64,000 nt of DNA from Viola odorata (taxonomy: Eukaryota; Streptophyta; Magnoliopsida; Malpighiales; Violaceae): positions 39,825,917 to 39,889,916 of the forward strand of contig OY829544.1 of assembly GCA_963691705.1 (NCBI GenBank). The letters run 5' to 3'. A program made the translations under genes and the position numbers. Under the pieces are notes generated by a model. The model saw only the letters and a program-made list of their open reading frames with translations. It was not told where the DNA came from and did not search any database. Positions 52,450 through 62,542 of this stretch are shown piece after piece. The first letter of the stretch is position 1. Every line of letters starts with the position of its first letter.

Positions 52450-54737
52450 ATGGCTAGAACTAAAAAATCCTCTGAAGAAGGAGACCCTCAAAGGTCCTCC
52501 TGGGAAGAAGTAATTGATACTACTCCCACTTCTCTGTACACGCTGCCCTTAATTAACCGTAGACTTGCTGGGTTTTCTGCGCGATTTCCCAAGGAATATC
52601 CCATGCATCCTGCTTCTGAGTCGCTTCGACTGAACAACATTTTGCCCGAAAATAGTAGAATGCTGTATGCTAAGCTCTTCGATCATGGGTTTCGTCTCCC
52701 TCTTGACCCGCTCGTAAAATTGTTGCTGGTTGATTCTGATTTGGCTCCGGCTCAGTTGAGTCCTAACGCAATTTGCGTTGTTAGTGCTTTTACCGCACTG
52801 TGCCGTTTCAAGGGAATAGAATCTCCCACTTTAGCGTTGCTTCATGACATTTTCCAATTGTATTCCCGTAAAGGGGTGATATCGATATCGCCTCGCTACG
52901 AAGACGGTTCTTTGAAGCACTTTACCTGGAAACTTATGGGCATTGAGTCTTCTATTCCTCACTGGAAAGAGGAATTTTTTATTGTTGATCTGCCTGAGCC
53001 GTTGTGGAGGGCTGGCTTCAACGAAACAATTAAAGATGGGGCTTGGGGTCATCGGAAACCCCTTTCCGACCCGGAGGATGGCTGGTTGAAGACGCTGCTT
53101 CAATTTGATTTTAGTGTCGATGCCCGAAAAGTGGCCAACGGGTTGCCCGTGGAACAGTGCAAGAAGGGTGAGCGTTTGACCTTTTTCCTTTGCATTGTCA
53201 AGAAGTACTAACGCTAACGTTTTGTGATTGTGCAGTGCCTCCGCCTGGTTGGGAGCCCGAGTATTTCCGGAGGAGAAGGAAACAGGAGGCGAAAAAGAAA
53301 GCTGCTGCTGAAGCTAGGGTTGCTGCTGCTGCTAACGCCGAGGAAGGGGAGGTCACCGCTACCGCTAGCGTTACGGGCACTCGGATTGTAAGACAGAAAC
53401 GGCCTAGGAAAGCACGTGCTGCCCCATCCGTTTCGTCCCAGACTGTTGTTTCTTCAGAGGCTACGGTTGATCCGATTCCTGTTGGGATTCCTCTTGTGTC
53501 CTCCACCACTCAGGTGAGCATTTTTCTTATTTTTAAAACTTTGTCTTTCTTTTTACACGATTTCCTTATCACGTTCTGCGTTATTTAGGAAGTGGTTGCT
53601 GCTTCTATCCCCTCTACCTCCCAGGGAGATATGGGTATCGCCGATGTCCTTCGCGAGCGTCAGAAGAAGGCTCGCTATGATCTTCAGAATAACCCTTCTT
53701 CCTCAGCCGCCAATCGTAGTTCGAGTGTCCTTGGGGGCGAGGGTGCGTCTGCTGATCAATCTGAACCTGTTGATTTTGGCGGTCAACCCCATGTGCCTCC
53801 TGGTTCTCCGATCCAATCTGCGCACACCCCAACGGGCTATGATTCTGATGCCCTTAATCCTGAGGTTCTCGGAGGTAATGAGGTCTCAATGCCTAACGTG
53901 GAAGGTTCCACTAGCCGGCCAACTTCTCCTGGTACGTTGTTCTTTGTTCTAATGCCTCATCCAACTATTGCGAGGGGTGGCCCCGCCCCTGCCTTAATGG
54001 TTGGTATCTCTCCATACGAGCCTCCTCTCCTGCCAACTCACCACGTCAGCTTACGCTCCTTTAGGGATAGTATTCTGCAGTTTCCTGCCGATGCTGATCA
54101 TGATACCGTGCTTTCCTCTACCGCTTATCTGGTGGCAGAGATTTTGTCTCTTCCAAGAGAGAGGGATGCCTTTGTGGCTCGGGGCGAGCAGGGGCGCATC
54201 AATTTCCTTCGCTCTTAGGCGTTTTCTATACTTTGCCATCTTCACTATATGGATGAGGAGAATGCCAGAGCTGTAGCTAACGGGCAAGGAGAGATAAACA
54301 GGTTGCTGGAAGAGCGACAGCGTCTTGAAAATGCCCTTGCTGCTGCCAACGAAGGTATGGAGACTGCTCGGGGAGAGGCTACCGTTGTTAAGCAAGAGCT
54401 AGAGTCTGCTAAGTTGGCTTTGGAAGAGGAGAACCGACAACGTGCCGATCTGGCCATACGCCTCTCTCAGGAGGAGAATAATCTGCGTTTGGAGAGACAG
54501 AGAAACGCTAAGCTGTCTGCCGATTTTTCTCTTAATGCTGAGAAGAATCGTTGGTACTTGGAGCAGGGTGGGGGAATCATGTCGGAAGCCGTGATGCATC
54601 ATTATGGAGTCGAGGAGCTCCGTATTGACGATCTTTCTGCGTATTTTGACAAGATAGCCTCAACCGTTACTGATAGCGGTTTCTACCAGTGGAAGGCTGC
54701 TCAGCAAGGAGGGGTCAACGCGCCGCACAATCTTTAG
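52450..54737 (+). pseudogene. Antisense gene a1 of element C, spliced, one stop
   Basis: ATG 52450 (MARTKKSSEEGD...). Exon 1 52450-53167 (718 nt), intron 53168-53235 (68 bp, GTGAGC...GCAG), exon 2 53236-53513, intron 53514-53588 (GTGAGC...TTAG), exon 3 53589-54737. The 714-codon joined frame has a single TAG at 54216-54218. Domain residues ~55-235: LYAKLFDHGFRLPLDPL, AQLSPNAICVVSAF, GVISISPRYEDGSL, WKEEFFIVDLPEPLW. Exon 2 begins PPPGWEPEYFRRRRKQEAKK and has VRQKRPRKARAA. Exon 3 ends in a long Glu/Ala/Leu coiled coil (54250-54540). It diverges from the a1 of A and B in its N-terminus but keeps intron positions and phases. Confidence 0.77.
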
Positions 54738-55135
54738 ACTTTTTGTTGTTTAGATGCTTTACATTTTTGTGGCTGACGGGCCCATCCTTATTTTTTACTT
54801 TAAACGATGTCGGCCTTGACTTGGCTAATCCACTCTTTTTGGATGGAAGTTCTTTATTTGCTTTTCTTCATAATGTCGTTTGATCACTTGTCTGCACGGG
54901 ACGTTTGGCGTTAGGTTTCCATAGACACATAGTTTCGCATTGTATCCCGTTTGCTTTTTATCAGCTGCATTCGAGTAGCATTACCATTATATCCTCCGAT
55001 AGCATTTCTGAGAGTAAATCAGCGTTGCCTCCGCATCTGCTGCACTCATATTCCTGTCGTTCCTTGTTGTCAGAGGGGGCTTTATGTTTGTCTCAACGTT
55101 GTTGTTGCAGTATGGACGTCTCTCCGTCATCTTTT
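54738..55135. other. Non-coding spacer after a1 (element C)
   Basis: No gene seen; probably the a1 3' untranslated region. It corresponds in position to 22371-23104 of A. Confidence 0.5.
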
Positions 55136-55433
55136 CACCGGGTATCAACCGCGCGGCTACTAGTTAGGATTTCTTTTGTTTCTTTTCACCACAGATTGGC
55201 TCCAACATCACTTCACCGGGTATCAAACGCGCGGCTACTAGTTAGGATTTCTTTGTTTCCTTTTCGCCACAGATTGGCTCCAACATCTCTTCACCGGGTA
55301 TCAACCGCGCGGCTACTAGTTGGGATGCCTTTGTTTCCTTCCGCCAATGATTGGCTCCAACATCGCTTCACCGGGTATCAACCGCGCGGCTACTAGTTGG
55401 GATGCCTTTGTTTCCTTTCGCCACAGATTGGCT
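55136..55433. repeat. ~78-bp tandem repeat, four copies, only in element C
   Basis: Units starting CACCGGGTATCAA at 55136, 55213, 55292 and 55369 (periods 77, 79, 77) contain CGCGCGGCTACTAGTT and CACAGATTGGCTCCAACATC. Frames across it (such as 54905-55396) are repeat artefacts. Confidence 0.85.
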
Positions 55434-55439
55434 TTGGGG

Positions 55440-55925
55440 AGTGCCTCGTCTTAGTGAGCTGTCTGATCAGGACCAGCCATCACAAGGATAGGACTTTTCA
55501 CCCCCAAGCGTTGTACCTCACGTCCGTGGAATCGTGCCTCGTCTCAATGGGTCGTCTATGTGAGCACGGTTACCACAAGGATAGGATTTTCACTTCCAGG
55601 ACGGAGTTGGTCTCTCCTTGGGGCGTGCCTCTCCTTATGGGGTTACCATAAGAATATGATTTTCACTCCCAAGGATTCCGGGGCGTGCCTCATCTTAACG
55701 GGCCGTCTATGTGAGCACGGTTGCCGCAAGGATAGGATTTTCACTCCGGGAAGTCGTTTGGGGTCGTGCCTCGTCTTAATGGGCCGTCTATGTGAGCACG
55801 GTTACCACAAGGATAGGATTTTCACTCCCAAACGCCTTGTTATGCCAGGGCGTGCCTCGTCTTAGTGAGCTGTCTGATCAGGACCAGCCATCACAAGGAT
55901 AGGATTTTCACTCCTGGCATTCTTC
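55440..55925 (-). repeat. Hairpin-bearing tandem array after pol (element C)
   Basis: Six copies centred on CACAAGGATAGGA-like sequence at 55481, 55574, 55647, 55725, 55806 and 55892 (periods 73-93). The complement gives the GAGTGAAAATCCTATCCTTG-like unit seen in A and B. CTTAGTGA and TCACAAG arms are clear in the first and last units. Confidence 0.83.
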
Positions 55926-56004
55926 GCTACCTGCATTTATCAGTAGCAAACGCACAGTGAATATCTCAATATTCATTTATTAGAATAACTTTGATGTTAC
56001 CCGA

Positions 56005-59000
56005 TTAGCTGCTGGCGTGGTATAGCCTCAGCCGAGCGATGTTCCAAGAGTTCTGGAGGGGCGTTCCCTCGAGCGTTTCCAGATGGTATGCTCCTTTTCC
56101 CACAATGCGGGTGACACGATACGGTCCATCCCAGTTTGGACTGAGTTTTCCCATACGTTGTCCTGCCGCCCGCTTGTCTCTAAGCACTAAATCTCCGATT
56201 TTGAACAATCGCTCCTTCACTTGCCGATTGTGATATTGTGCCATTTTCCTCTTGTAGTGCAGGGTTTTCATGAGGGTTTCCTCGTGTGTTTTTGGTAGAG
56301 TATCGAGGTTAGCTCGTAACCTTTCTTCGTTGTTTTCTTCTTTGAAATGAGCCACCCAAAGGCTCATCATGTCAATCTCGACTGGTGTGACAGCCTCGGT
56401 TCCGAATGCTAACGCGAATGGGGTCTCTCCCGTGCTGGCCTTGACAGTCATGCGGTAGGCCCATAGTACATATGGCAACTCGTCTGGCCATTTCTTCTTG
56501 GACCCTTCCAAGTTTCTTTTGATGCCACTAAGGATGCTGCGGTTAGTTACTTCCGCCTGGCCGTTGGTTTGGGGATATGCCACAGAGGAGAATCTTTGCT
56601 CTATCTGGAACTCTGCACATTGATCCCTGAAGAACTGGCTTGTAAATTGTGTCCCGTTGTCGCTAACTAGCACGCGTGGTACTCCAAATCGCATGATGAC
56701 TTGGTGTTTGAAGAAATGCCAAATTTTTTCGGCGGTGATGGTAGCTAACGCCTCAGCTTCAGCCCACTTTGTGAAGTAGTCTACCGCTATGACCACAAAT
56801 TTTAACTGAGATCTGGCCTTTGGGAACGGGCCCAGGATGTCAATCCCTCATTTTACAAACGGGCACGGTGCGACTATTTCTGAAATTGGCACAGCAGGCT
56901 TTCGAGGAATCTTAGCATATTCCTGGCATTTCTAACAGGTTTTCACGAAGTTATGACAATCCCGTCAAATGGTGGGCCAGTAAAATCCCGACCGAAAGAC
57001 TTGGGCTGCCAGAGTACCGCTAGCAATGTGCATGCCACATATCCCTTCGTGAATTTCACGTAACACATGTAAGCCTTCTTGCTCCGTTATGCATTTAGCG
57101 GCCGGATGGGAGAAACATCTTCGTATTAACTCTCCGTTATAATATGTGCATCGTGCTGCCCGTTTTAGGACTTTCTTTCTCTCTGTCTGGTCCCCCGGTA
57201 GTTTATCATGTTTCAGATATTCTATCACTGGGATCCTCCAATCATTTTCCATTTCTTCCACACAGAGCGATGCCTGCTCTTCCATGAAAGAAGGTGTAGG
57301 CAGTTCTCCATAGCGCACGTCACTGGGTATTGAGGCTTCCGGATTGGCTGCCATCTTGGCGAGGCTATCAGCTTCTTCATTGTTTTCTCTAGGAATGTGT
57401 TCAAAGGTGACCAGGGTGCCTTTTTCCTGTATCTCTGACAGCTCATGCTTCACTTTGGCTAAGTATTGGGCCATGATGGGTTCTCTGGCTTGGGAGTTCC
57501 CCAGAACCTGATCCATTATTAGCTTGGAATCTCCTCGGATCTTTAAACGTGTTCTGTCTTCCTTCTCCACACCAGGGGTGGCTCCGATGGAGAAACTGTT
57601 TCCAATTCTGAGTCCTGCTAGCAGCGCTTCGTATTCAGCCGCATTGTTGGACAATGGCTGCAGGATTCTGATGGCGTATCGCATCTCCAGGCCGTTTGGT
57701 CCCACTAAGAAAACTCCTGCTCCTGCTAATTCTTGATTTTTTGCTCCGTCTACGTGGATGACCCATGTATCTGTATATGTCTCCGGAGACGGTAGGCATA
57801 AATTTTCTGCTTCTTCCTCCGACAGATCTATTTTTGCTTCTTCTGTGAACGTGCACTCAGCTATGAAGTCAGCTAATGCTTGAGCTTTAACGGCTGGTCT
57901 AGCTTTGTATTGCAGCCCGTATTGTTCGAGCTCGATAGCCCAAATTAACATTCTTCCTGAAGATTCGGGTTTTCTGAAGATTCTTCTCAACGGCCCTTGA
58001 TCCGTGAGTACAGTGACGGGGTGGGCTTGGAAGTATCGATCCATCTTTCGCGTGGCTTGCACTAGAGCGAGTGTTATCTTCTCGATAGGAGCGTATCGCA
58101 GTTCGGCATCTTTCAGTATGTGACTCACGAAGAATACAGGACGATGCACATGCCCTTCACTTCGCACAAGGACGGCGCTGACTACCTCGTCAGCTATTCC
58201 CAAATATAGATATAGTTCATCGCCGGGCTCGGGCCTCGTCAGCACTAAATCTGATGATAGGTAAGCTTTTAGTCCTGCAAACGCTTTCTCACATTCCTCT
58301 GTCCAGCCGAAGGGAGCTTTGTTTCGGATAACTTTGAAGAAAGGCAAACATCTCTCGCCTTGCTTAGATATGAATCGCCCCAACGCAATGATGCGCCCGG
58401 TTAACTTCTGTATCTCTTTGACAGTTCGCGGGGATATCATATCCTGGATGGCTTTTATCTTTGACGGGTTGGGTTGGATGCCCTTCCGGCTAACCACATA
58501 GCCCAAGAATTTTCCCGTTTGGAATGCAAACATGCACTTCCGCGGGTTTAGCTTCATTTTGTGCTTTCTCATCACATTGAAAACTTCTTCCAAGTCAGCG
58601 AGGTGTTCTCTGAAACTCCGACTTTTGATCAAGATGTCGTCTACGTAGACCTCTACATTTCTCCCGATTTGATTTTCAAAAACTTTGTTTGCCATACGCT
58701 GAAATGTTGCACCAGCATTCTTTAGCCCAAACGGCATTGCAGTATAGCAGTATGTAGCCCTAGGAGTGATGAAGGCAGTTTTTTCTTCGTCCTCTACGGC
58801 CATAGGGATTTGGTGATATCCGGAATTCGCATCTAGGGAGCTTAGATAAGCATACCCAGCGGTTTGATCGACTAACTGATCTATTCGTGGAAGGGGATAG
58901 CAGTCCTTGGGACATGCATTATTCAGGTCAGTAAAGTCGATGCACATGCGCCAGTCCCCGTTAGGCTTTGGGACTAACACAGGATTAGCTAGCCAGGTTG

Positions 59001-60017
59001 GGTATTGGACTTCTCGTATGAACCCCGCCTCTGTGAGCTTTAGCAAGTCCTTTTCGATGGCTGCTATCTTTTCTGATGAAAAAACACGTCGCCTTTGTTG
59101 AACAGGCTTGGCATCAGGACTAACGTTCAGTCGATGTTTCGCAACCTCCCGAGAGATTCCGGGCATGTCTGCTGGCTTCCACGCAAACTCTCCCTTGCAT
59201 TTCCTCAACAACCGGATTAATTGCGCGTTCTCTTCAAGGCTTAGTTTCTCACTGGCTAAGAGATTCGTTTCACTATCCTTACCGATAGGGATTGATACCA
59301 TCTGATCTAGCGGCTGTGTGCGCTTTTCTTCTTTGTCATCGAAAGGGTCATCTGCCACGCAAACGTAGCGGTCACAACTCCTTTGAGTCATAAGTAAGTA
59401 GCATTCGGCTGCCAGCTTTTGGTCCCCTTTGATTGAGACCACGCCGTCCCATGAGGGATATTTCATCCGCAGGTGTTTTTGAGATATGGCTACTCCAAAA
59501 CGATTAAGGAATGGTCGCCCCAAAATGGCATTATACGGTAACGTTAGGTCTACGACCAGAAATAATAGCTCTTCGGAGCGTTTGGATGTGTCTTCTCGGA
59601 AGTACACCGGCAGGGATGTTATTCCGGCTACCGGAATCGGTACTCCATCAATCCCAATAATTGGCCTCGTGCAAGACGATAGCTCACCGTCAGGTCGTTT
59701 CATCAAGTTGTACGCTTCCAATGAAAACAGATTCACTGCACTCCCGTTATCGACAAGGGTCCTTCTTACCCCAAGACTTCCAATGACGGGCGTTACAACC
59801 ATCGCGTCATTATGCGGGAAGACGATGCCTTTTTCATCTTCCTCTGAGAAGGACAATATCATCCTATCTAAGGCACTTATCGCCTCGATTTTCGTTTGCG
59901 CGCTCTCCCGTTTGCGCTTTTCTCCAGGGTTGGGCGTTTGCGGCATAATTTCCTCGCAATAGGGTGCTCCCCCGCAATGATATTTATCATGGGCATTTGG
60001 TCACTATTGATAGCGAG
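56005..60017 (-). pseudogene. pol: Tat-type Pro-RT-RNase H-aRNH-integrase of element C, few lesions
   Basis: The best-preserved pol of the window, with 993 open codons at 59946-56965. Protease LVDNGSAVNLFSL; RT DANSGYHQIP and VYVDDILIKS; first RNase H LYLYLGIADEVVSAVLVR; second RNase H HVDGAKN, NNAAEYEALLAGL, RGDSKLIMDQV; integrase HEGICGMH and, after the stops, VSDNGTQFTS and TNGQAEVTNR, then LSPNWDGPYRV. Lesions: loss of one G in a run at about 59969-59973, TGA 56965, TAG 56932 and TGA 56848. No chromodomain, as expected for the Tat lineage. Confidence 0.9.
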
Positions 60018-61880
60018 CGCTTCTCTATTTGGCCCGAGGGGAACTGCGTTAGCCCCTGTAGCGTGCGAGGGCGCTTGCCTCTGCTCAGTTGTATTTCCAG
60101 TTGGGTTGTTTCTGGCTTCCTCCCTTGCCTTTGTGGCAAATTCCCCAAGGTAGCCCTCTTCGACCAATCGCTCTATAGCCGATTTTAACTCTCTGCATAC
60201 ATCTGTTGAATGTCCCTTCACCTTATGGAATTTGCAGTATGCATTTTCCCTTCCTCCCATGATTACTCCTGGTTTCACGGGAGCTAGGTAACGGATAGGC
60301 AAATTTCTCTGTTGGACTATTGCTAAGATCTCCGCCCTTCGGAGTATGAGAGATGAGAGGTCAGGATCGTATATCCGGCCCTTTGGCGGGTCCGTTTGCT
60401 TCCGAGTAGGGGATCCCCCAGGTCTTCCTTTTGAGAAATTGCCTCTCTACCGATTAGAGGTCTTAGTATTATGTTCTTTCCGTTGCCCGGGATCCTCTGT
60501 GGGTTTAGCGTCTGGGGCATTGTTGTTCAAGACGTTAGGGGCCACATATGGGTCCGCCGGCATGCCTCGGATCCAATCTCTATTTTCCTCCTCTTCCATT
60601 CTCGTATAGTTATGCGCTTTCAGCCTCAACGCATCCAGGGTGATTGGGGGGTCCACCGTTAGCGTATCTTTCAGTTTACTATATCGACAATTGCGTTTCA
60701 GGGCCTCAATCGCAAAATCGATAGTGACCCCTGGCGTTAGGGACATTTCAAGATCAAATTGACCTAAGAAGTCGTTCAACGATTCCTGTGGTTTTTGATG
60801 GATATCGAACAGCGCAGCTGCTGACTTTCTGATAGGAATAGCCGTGCTAAACCGACTTTTGAATTTTTCTTCCAATTGAGAAAAATTATCGATAGACCCG
60901 GCGGGGAGCCCCTCGAACCATAGACGTGCCACTCCTGACAGCGTCATTACGAAAATTTGACACAATGCTGCATCACTGCGCGTTTGGAATTGTACGAAAT
61001 CCTTCACCTTATTGAGGTGAGAAATGGGATCTTTCGTGCCATCATATGATTCTGCTGGGAGTTTCACATGTCGATGGACTCTGTGGTGCCTGACACGGTA
61101 ACTGAACGGATGACCAACGTTAGTGTCGGGGACCCTACGAGGAGGACGCTGATGTGGAATTTCAGCGTCGTATCTGGGATTTTGAGGGTCATATTCCTGA
61201 TGTCTCCTAGGAGAACGGCTACGGCTCCTTGGAGTTCGAGCTCGTCGACTTCTGCTGCTAGATCTCTCGCTATATCTAGGAGATGGATCTCTCACTATAT
61301 CCCCCCGTAGATCATCCCAGGGCTCTCTATACTCGTCACGCTGGCGGACTGCTTCGGGGATAGAGATTCCTCCCCTGTATTGTCTAGAATGGTCGGCAGG
61401 TCCGCGCGTGAATGGTGGGACGTTTATGGGGGCCAAAGGGAAAGGTAAGGAGGACGGGAGTGCCCTAGACTGTTGGGGCGATAAGGGTCGTTCGTTGACA
61501 ATGGACGGGGTGAAAACTACTTGGGAGGACACACCAGGTCTTGAGGCATGAGGAGTAAATCCAGCAGCCATCTCTGTCAGCTGATCCAGTTGAGCTTGGA
61601 GTGCTGCTATTGAGTTCGCGAAAGGGTTGTCCGCTTCTCCTATCATAGATCTTCCCGCTTGGGGGGTAGGATGGCTAGTTCCTGCTATATGGGAGAAGGG
61701 AGAGCAAATCTGGAATGTAACTTCTTCCGAACTTGACCCAGGAGGAAGATCTAATTCTCCTGTAGTGACGTCCTTCCCTGGGGTGGGGGCATCAGAGGTA
61801 GCGAAGGGAAACAAGCGTCTGCGGGTGTTGTATGGGATGTTGGAAGTTCGGGACAGCGCCGGATCTGACTCTGAGGCCAT
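60018..61880 (-). pseudogene. gag: Tat-type Gag of element C, one stop
   Basis: ATG 61880 (MASESDPALSRTSN...). An Arg/Ser domain (SERSSSRSRRARTPRSRSRS) lies at about 61270-61200. Next come the capsid core (SGVARLWFEGLPAGSI, SLTPGVTIDFAIEALKRNC) and a zinc knuckle CKFHKVKGHSTDVC at about 60235-60195. A TAG at 60447-60449 interrupts an otherwise continuous frame that leads into protease. Confidence 0.88.
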
Positions 61881-61944
61881 AATCCTTCTAGCTTCGGGGA
61901 GGAGGAGCTTGGTTATTAAGGATGCTCACTTAATAGAACCAAAA

Positions 61945-61962
61945 CTCTCAATGAAAGCACCA
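61945..61962 (-). promoter_or_regulatory. Primer-binding site of element C
   Basis: TGGTGCTTTCATTGAGAG on the minus strand, three bases from the LTR, identical to that of B. Confidence 0.7.
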
Positions 61963-61965
61963 ATT

Positions 61966-62537
61966 TGATAATAATTTGTCTTCTGCCGAAGGATATATGA
62001 CGGAGCAGCTCCTTTCAGGTCAGTGTGCGCGACGGTCCACGGTACCTGCAATGCGCCGGAGGGGGTCTCCGGCGGAAACACTCCGATGCTTAAGTCAGTA
62101 TGTGTACTGAATTTGGCAGAGTTTTGGCCAGTAAAGTATGTTTACCTGCCTCCTTTGTGGGGGAGGTATTTATAGAAGAAAGGGGGCGTTCCCGCCCAAG
62201 TAAACGAGTACGGAGCTATCGCTCGCATTAGGGTCTGTGGTTCGCCCTTATCGTGATACGCTACCTTGGCAGTAGGTGCGTAGGTAGATATTGCCACGGT
62301 AGGATAATGGCCGGAACGTTAATCCTGACGCGTGGTTTCCTCTAGGGGTGAGATAACTCCTTGAGCCAAGCATGAGGTCCGTGAGAGGAGCCGGTAGGGC
62401 CCCATTAGCCTTTGTAGCGTTAGCCTTTGGGGAAGGTAGCAATCTTGTCCCTACCGTGGTGGTGCGAAACAGTAGCTATGCCTCTTCCCACCGAGTGATA
62501 GACGAAAATACCCTTTCTTTTAGGTGAATTGTTATCA
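61966..62537 (-). repeat. 5' LTR of element C (572 bp)
   Basis: Promoter LTR with TATAAAT at 62174-62168 (minus) and the inverted repeat GCCGGAG...CTCCGGC at 62055-62073. It differs from the 3' LTR at about 14 sites by eye. Confidence 0.92.
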
Positions 62538-62542
62538 TCCCC

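Larger units (their letters stand above)
47107..62537 (-). mobile_element. Element C: Tat-lineage Ty3/gypsy retrotransposon in E
   Basis: LTRs 47107-47677 (3') and 61966-62537 (5') are flanked by the perfect duplication TCCCC (47102-47106, 62538-62542). It is 15.4 kb and lies opposite to A, B and E. About 14 LTR differences, nearly all transitions, make it the youngest of the three. The layout is identical, with a1-a4 reading on the + strand. Its LTR sequence is mostly unrelated to those of A and B, so it is a separate family. Confidence 0.93.

Noticed and set aside
47873..54737. a1-a4 as host genes lying between transposons
   Set aside because: They lie inside one LTR pair with a target-site duplication and recur in the same order in two other elements, so they belong to the elements.
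55436..55925. CRISPR-like spacing of repeats
   Set aside because: Units are imperfect tandem copies with no unique spacers, in a plant retrotransposon; the same holds for the arrays in A, B and D.
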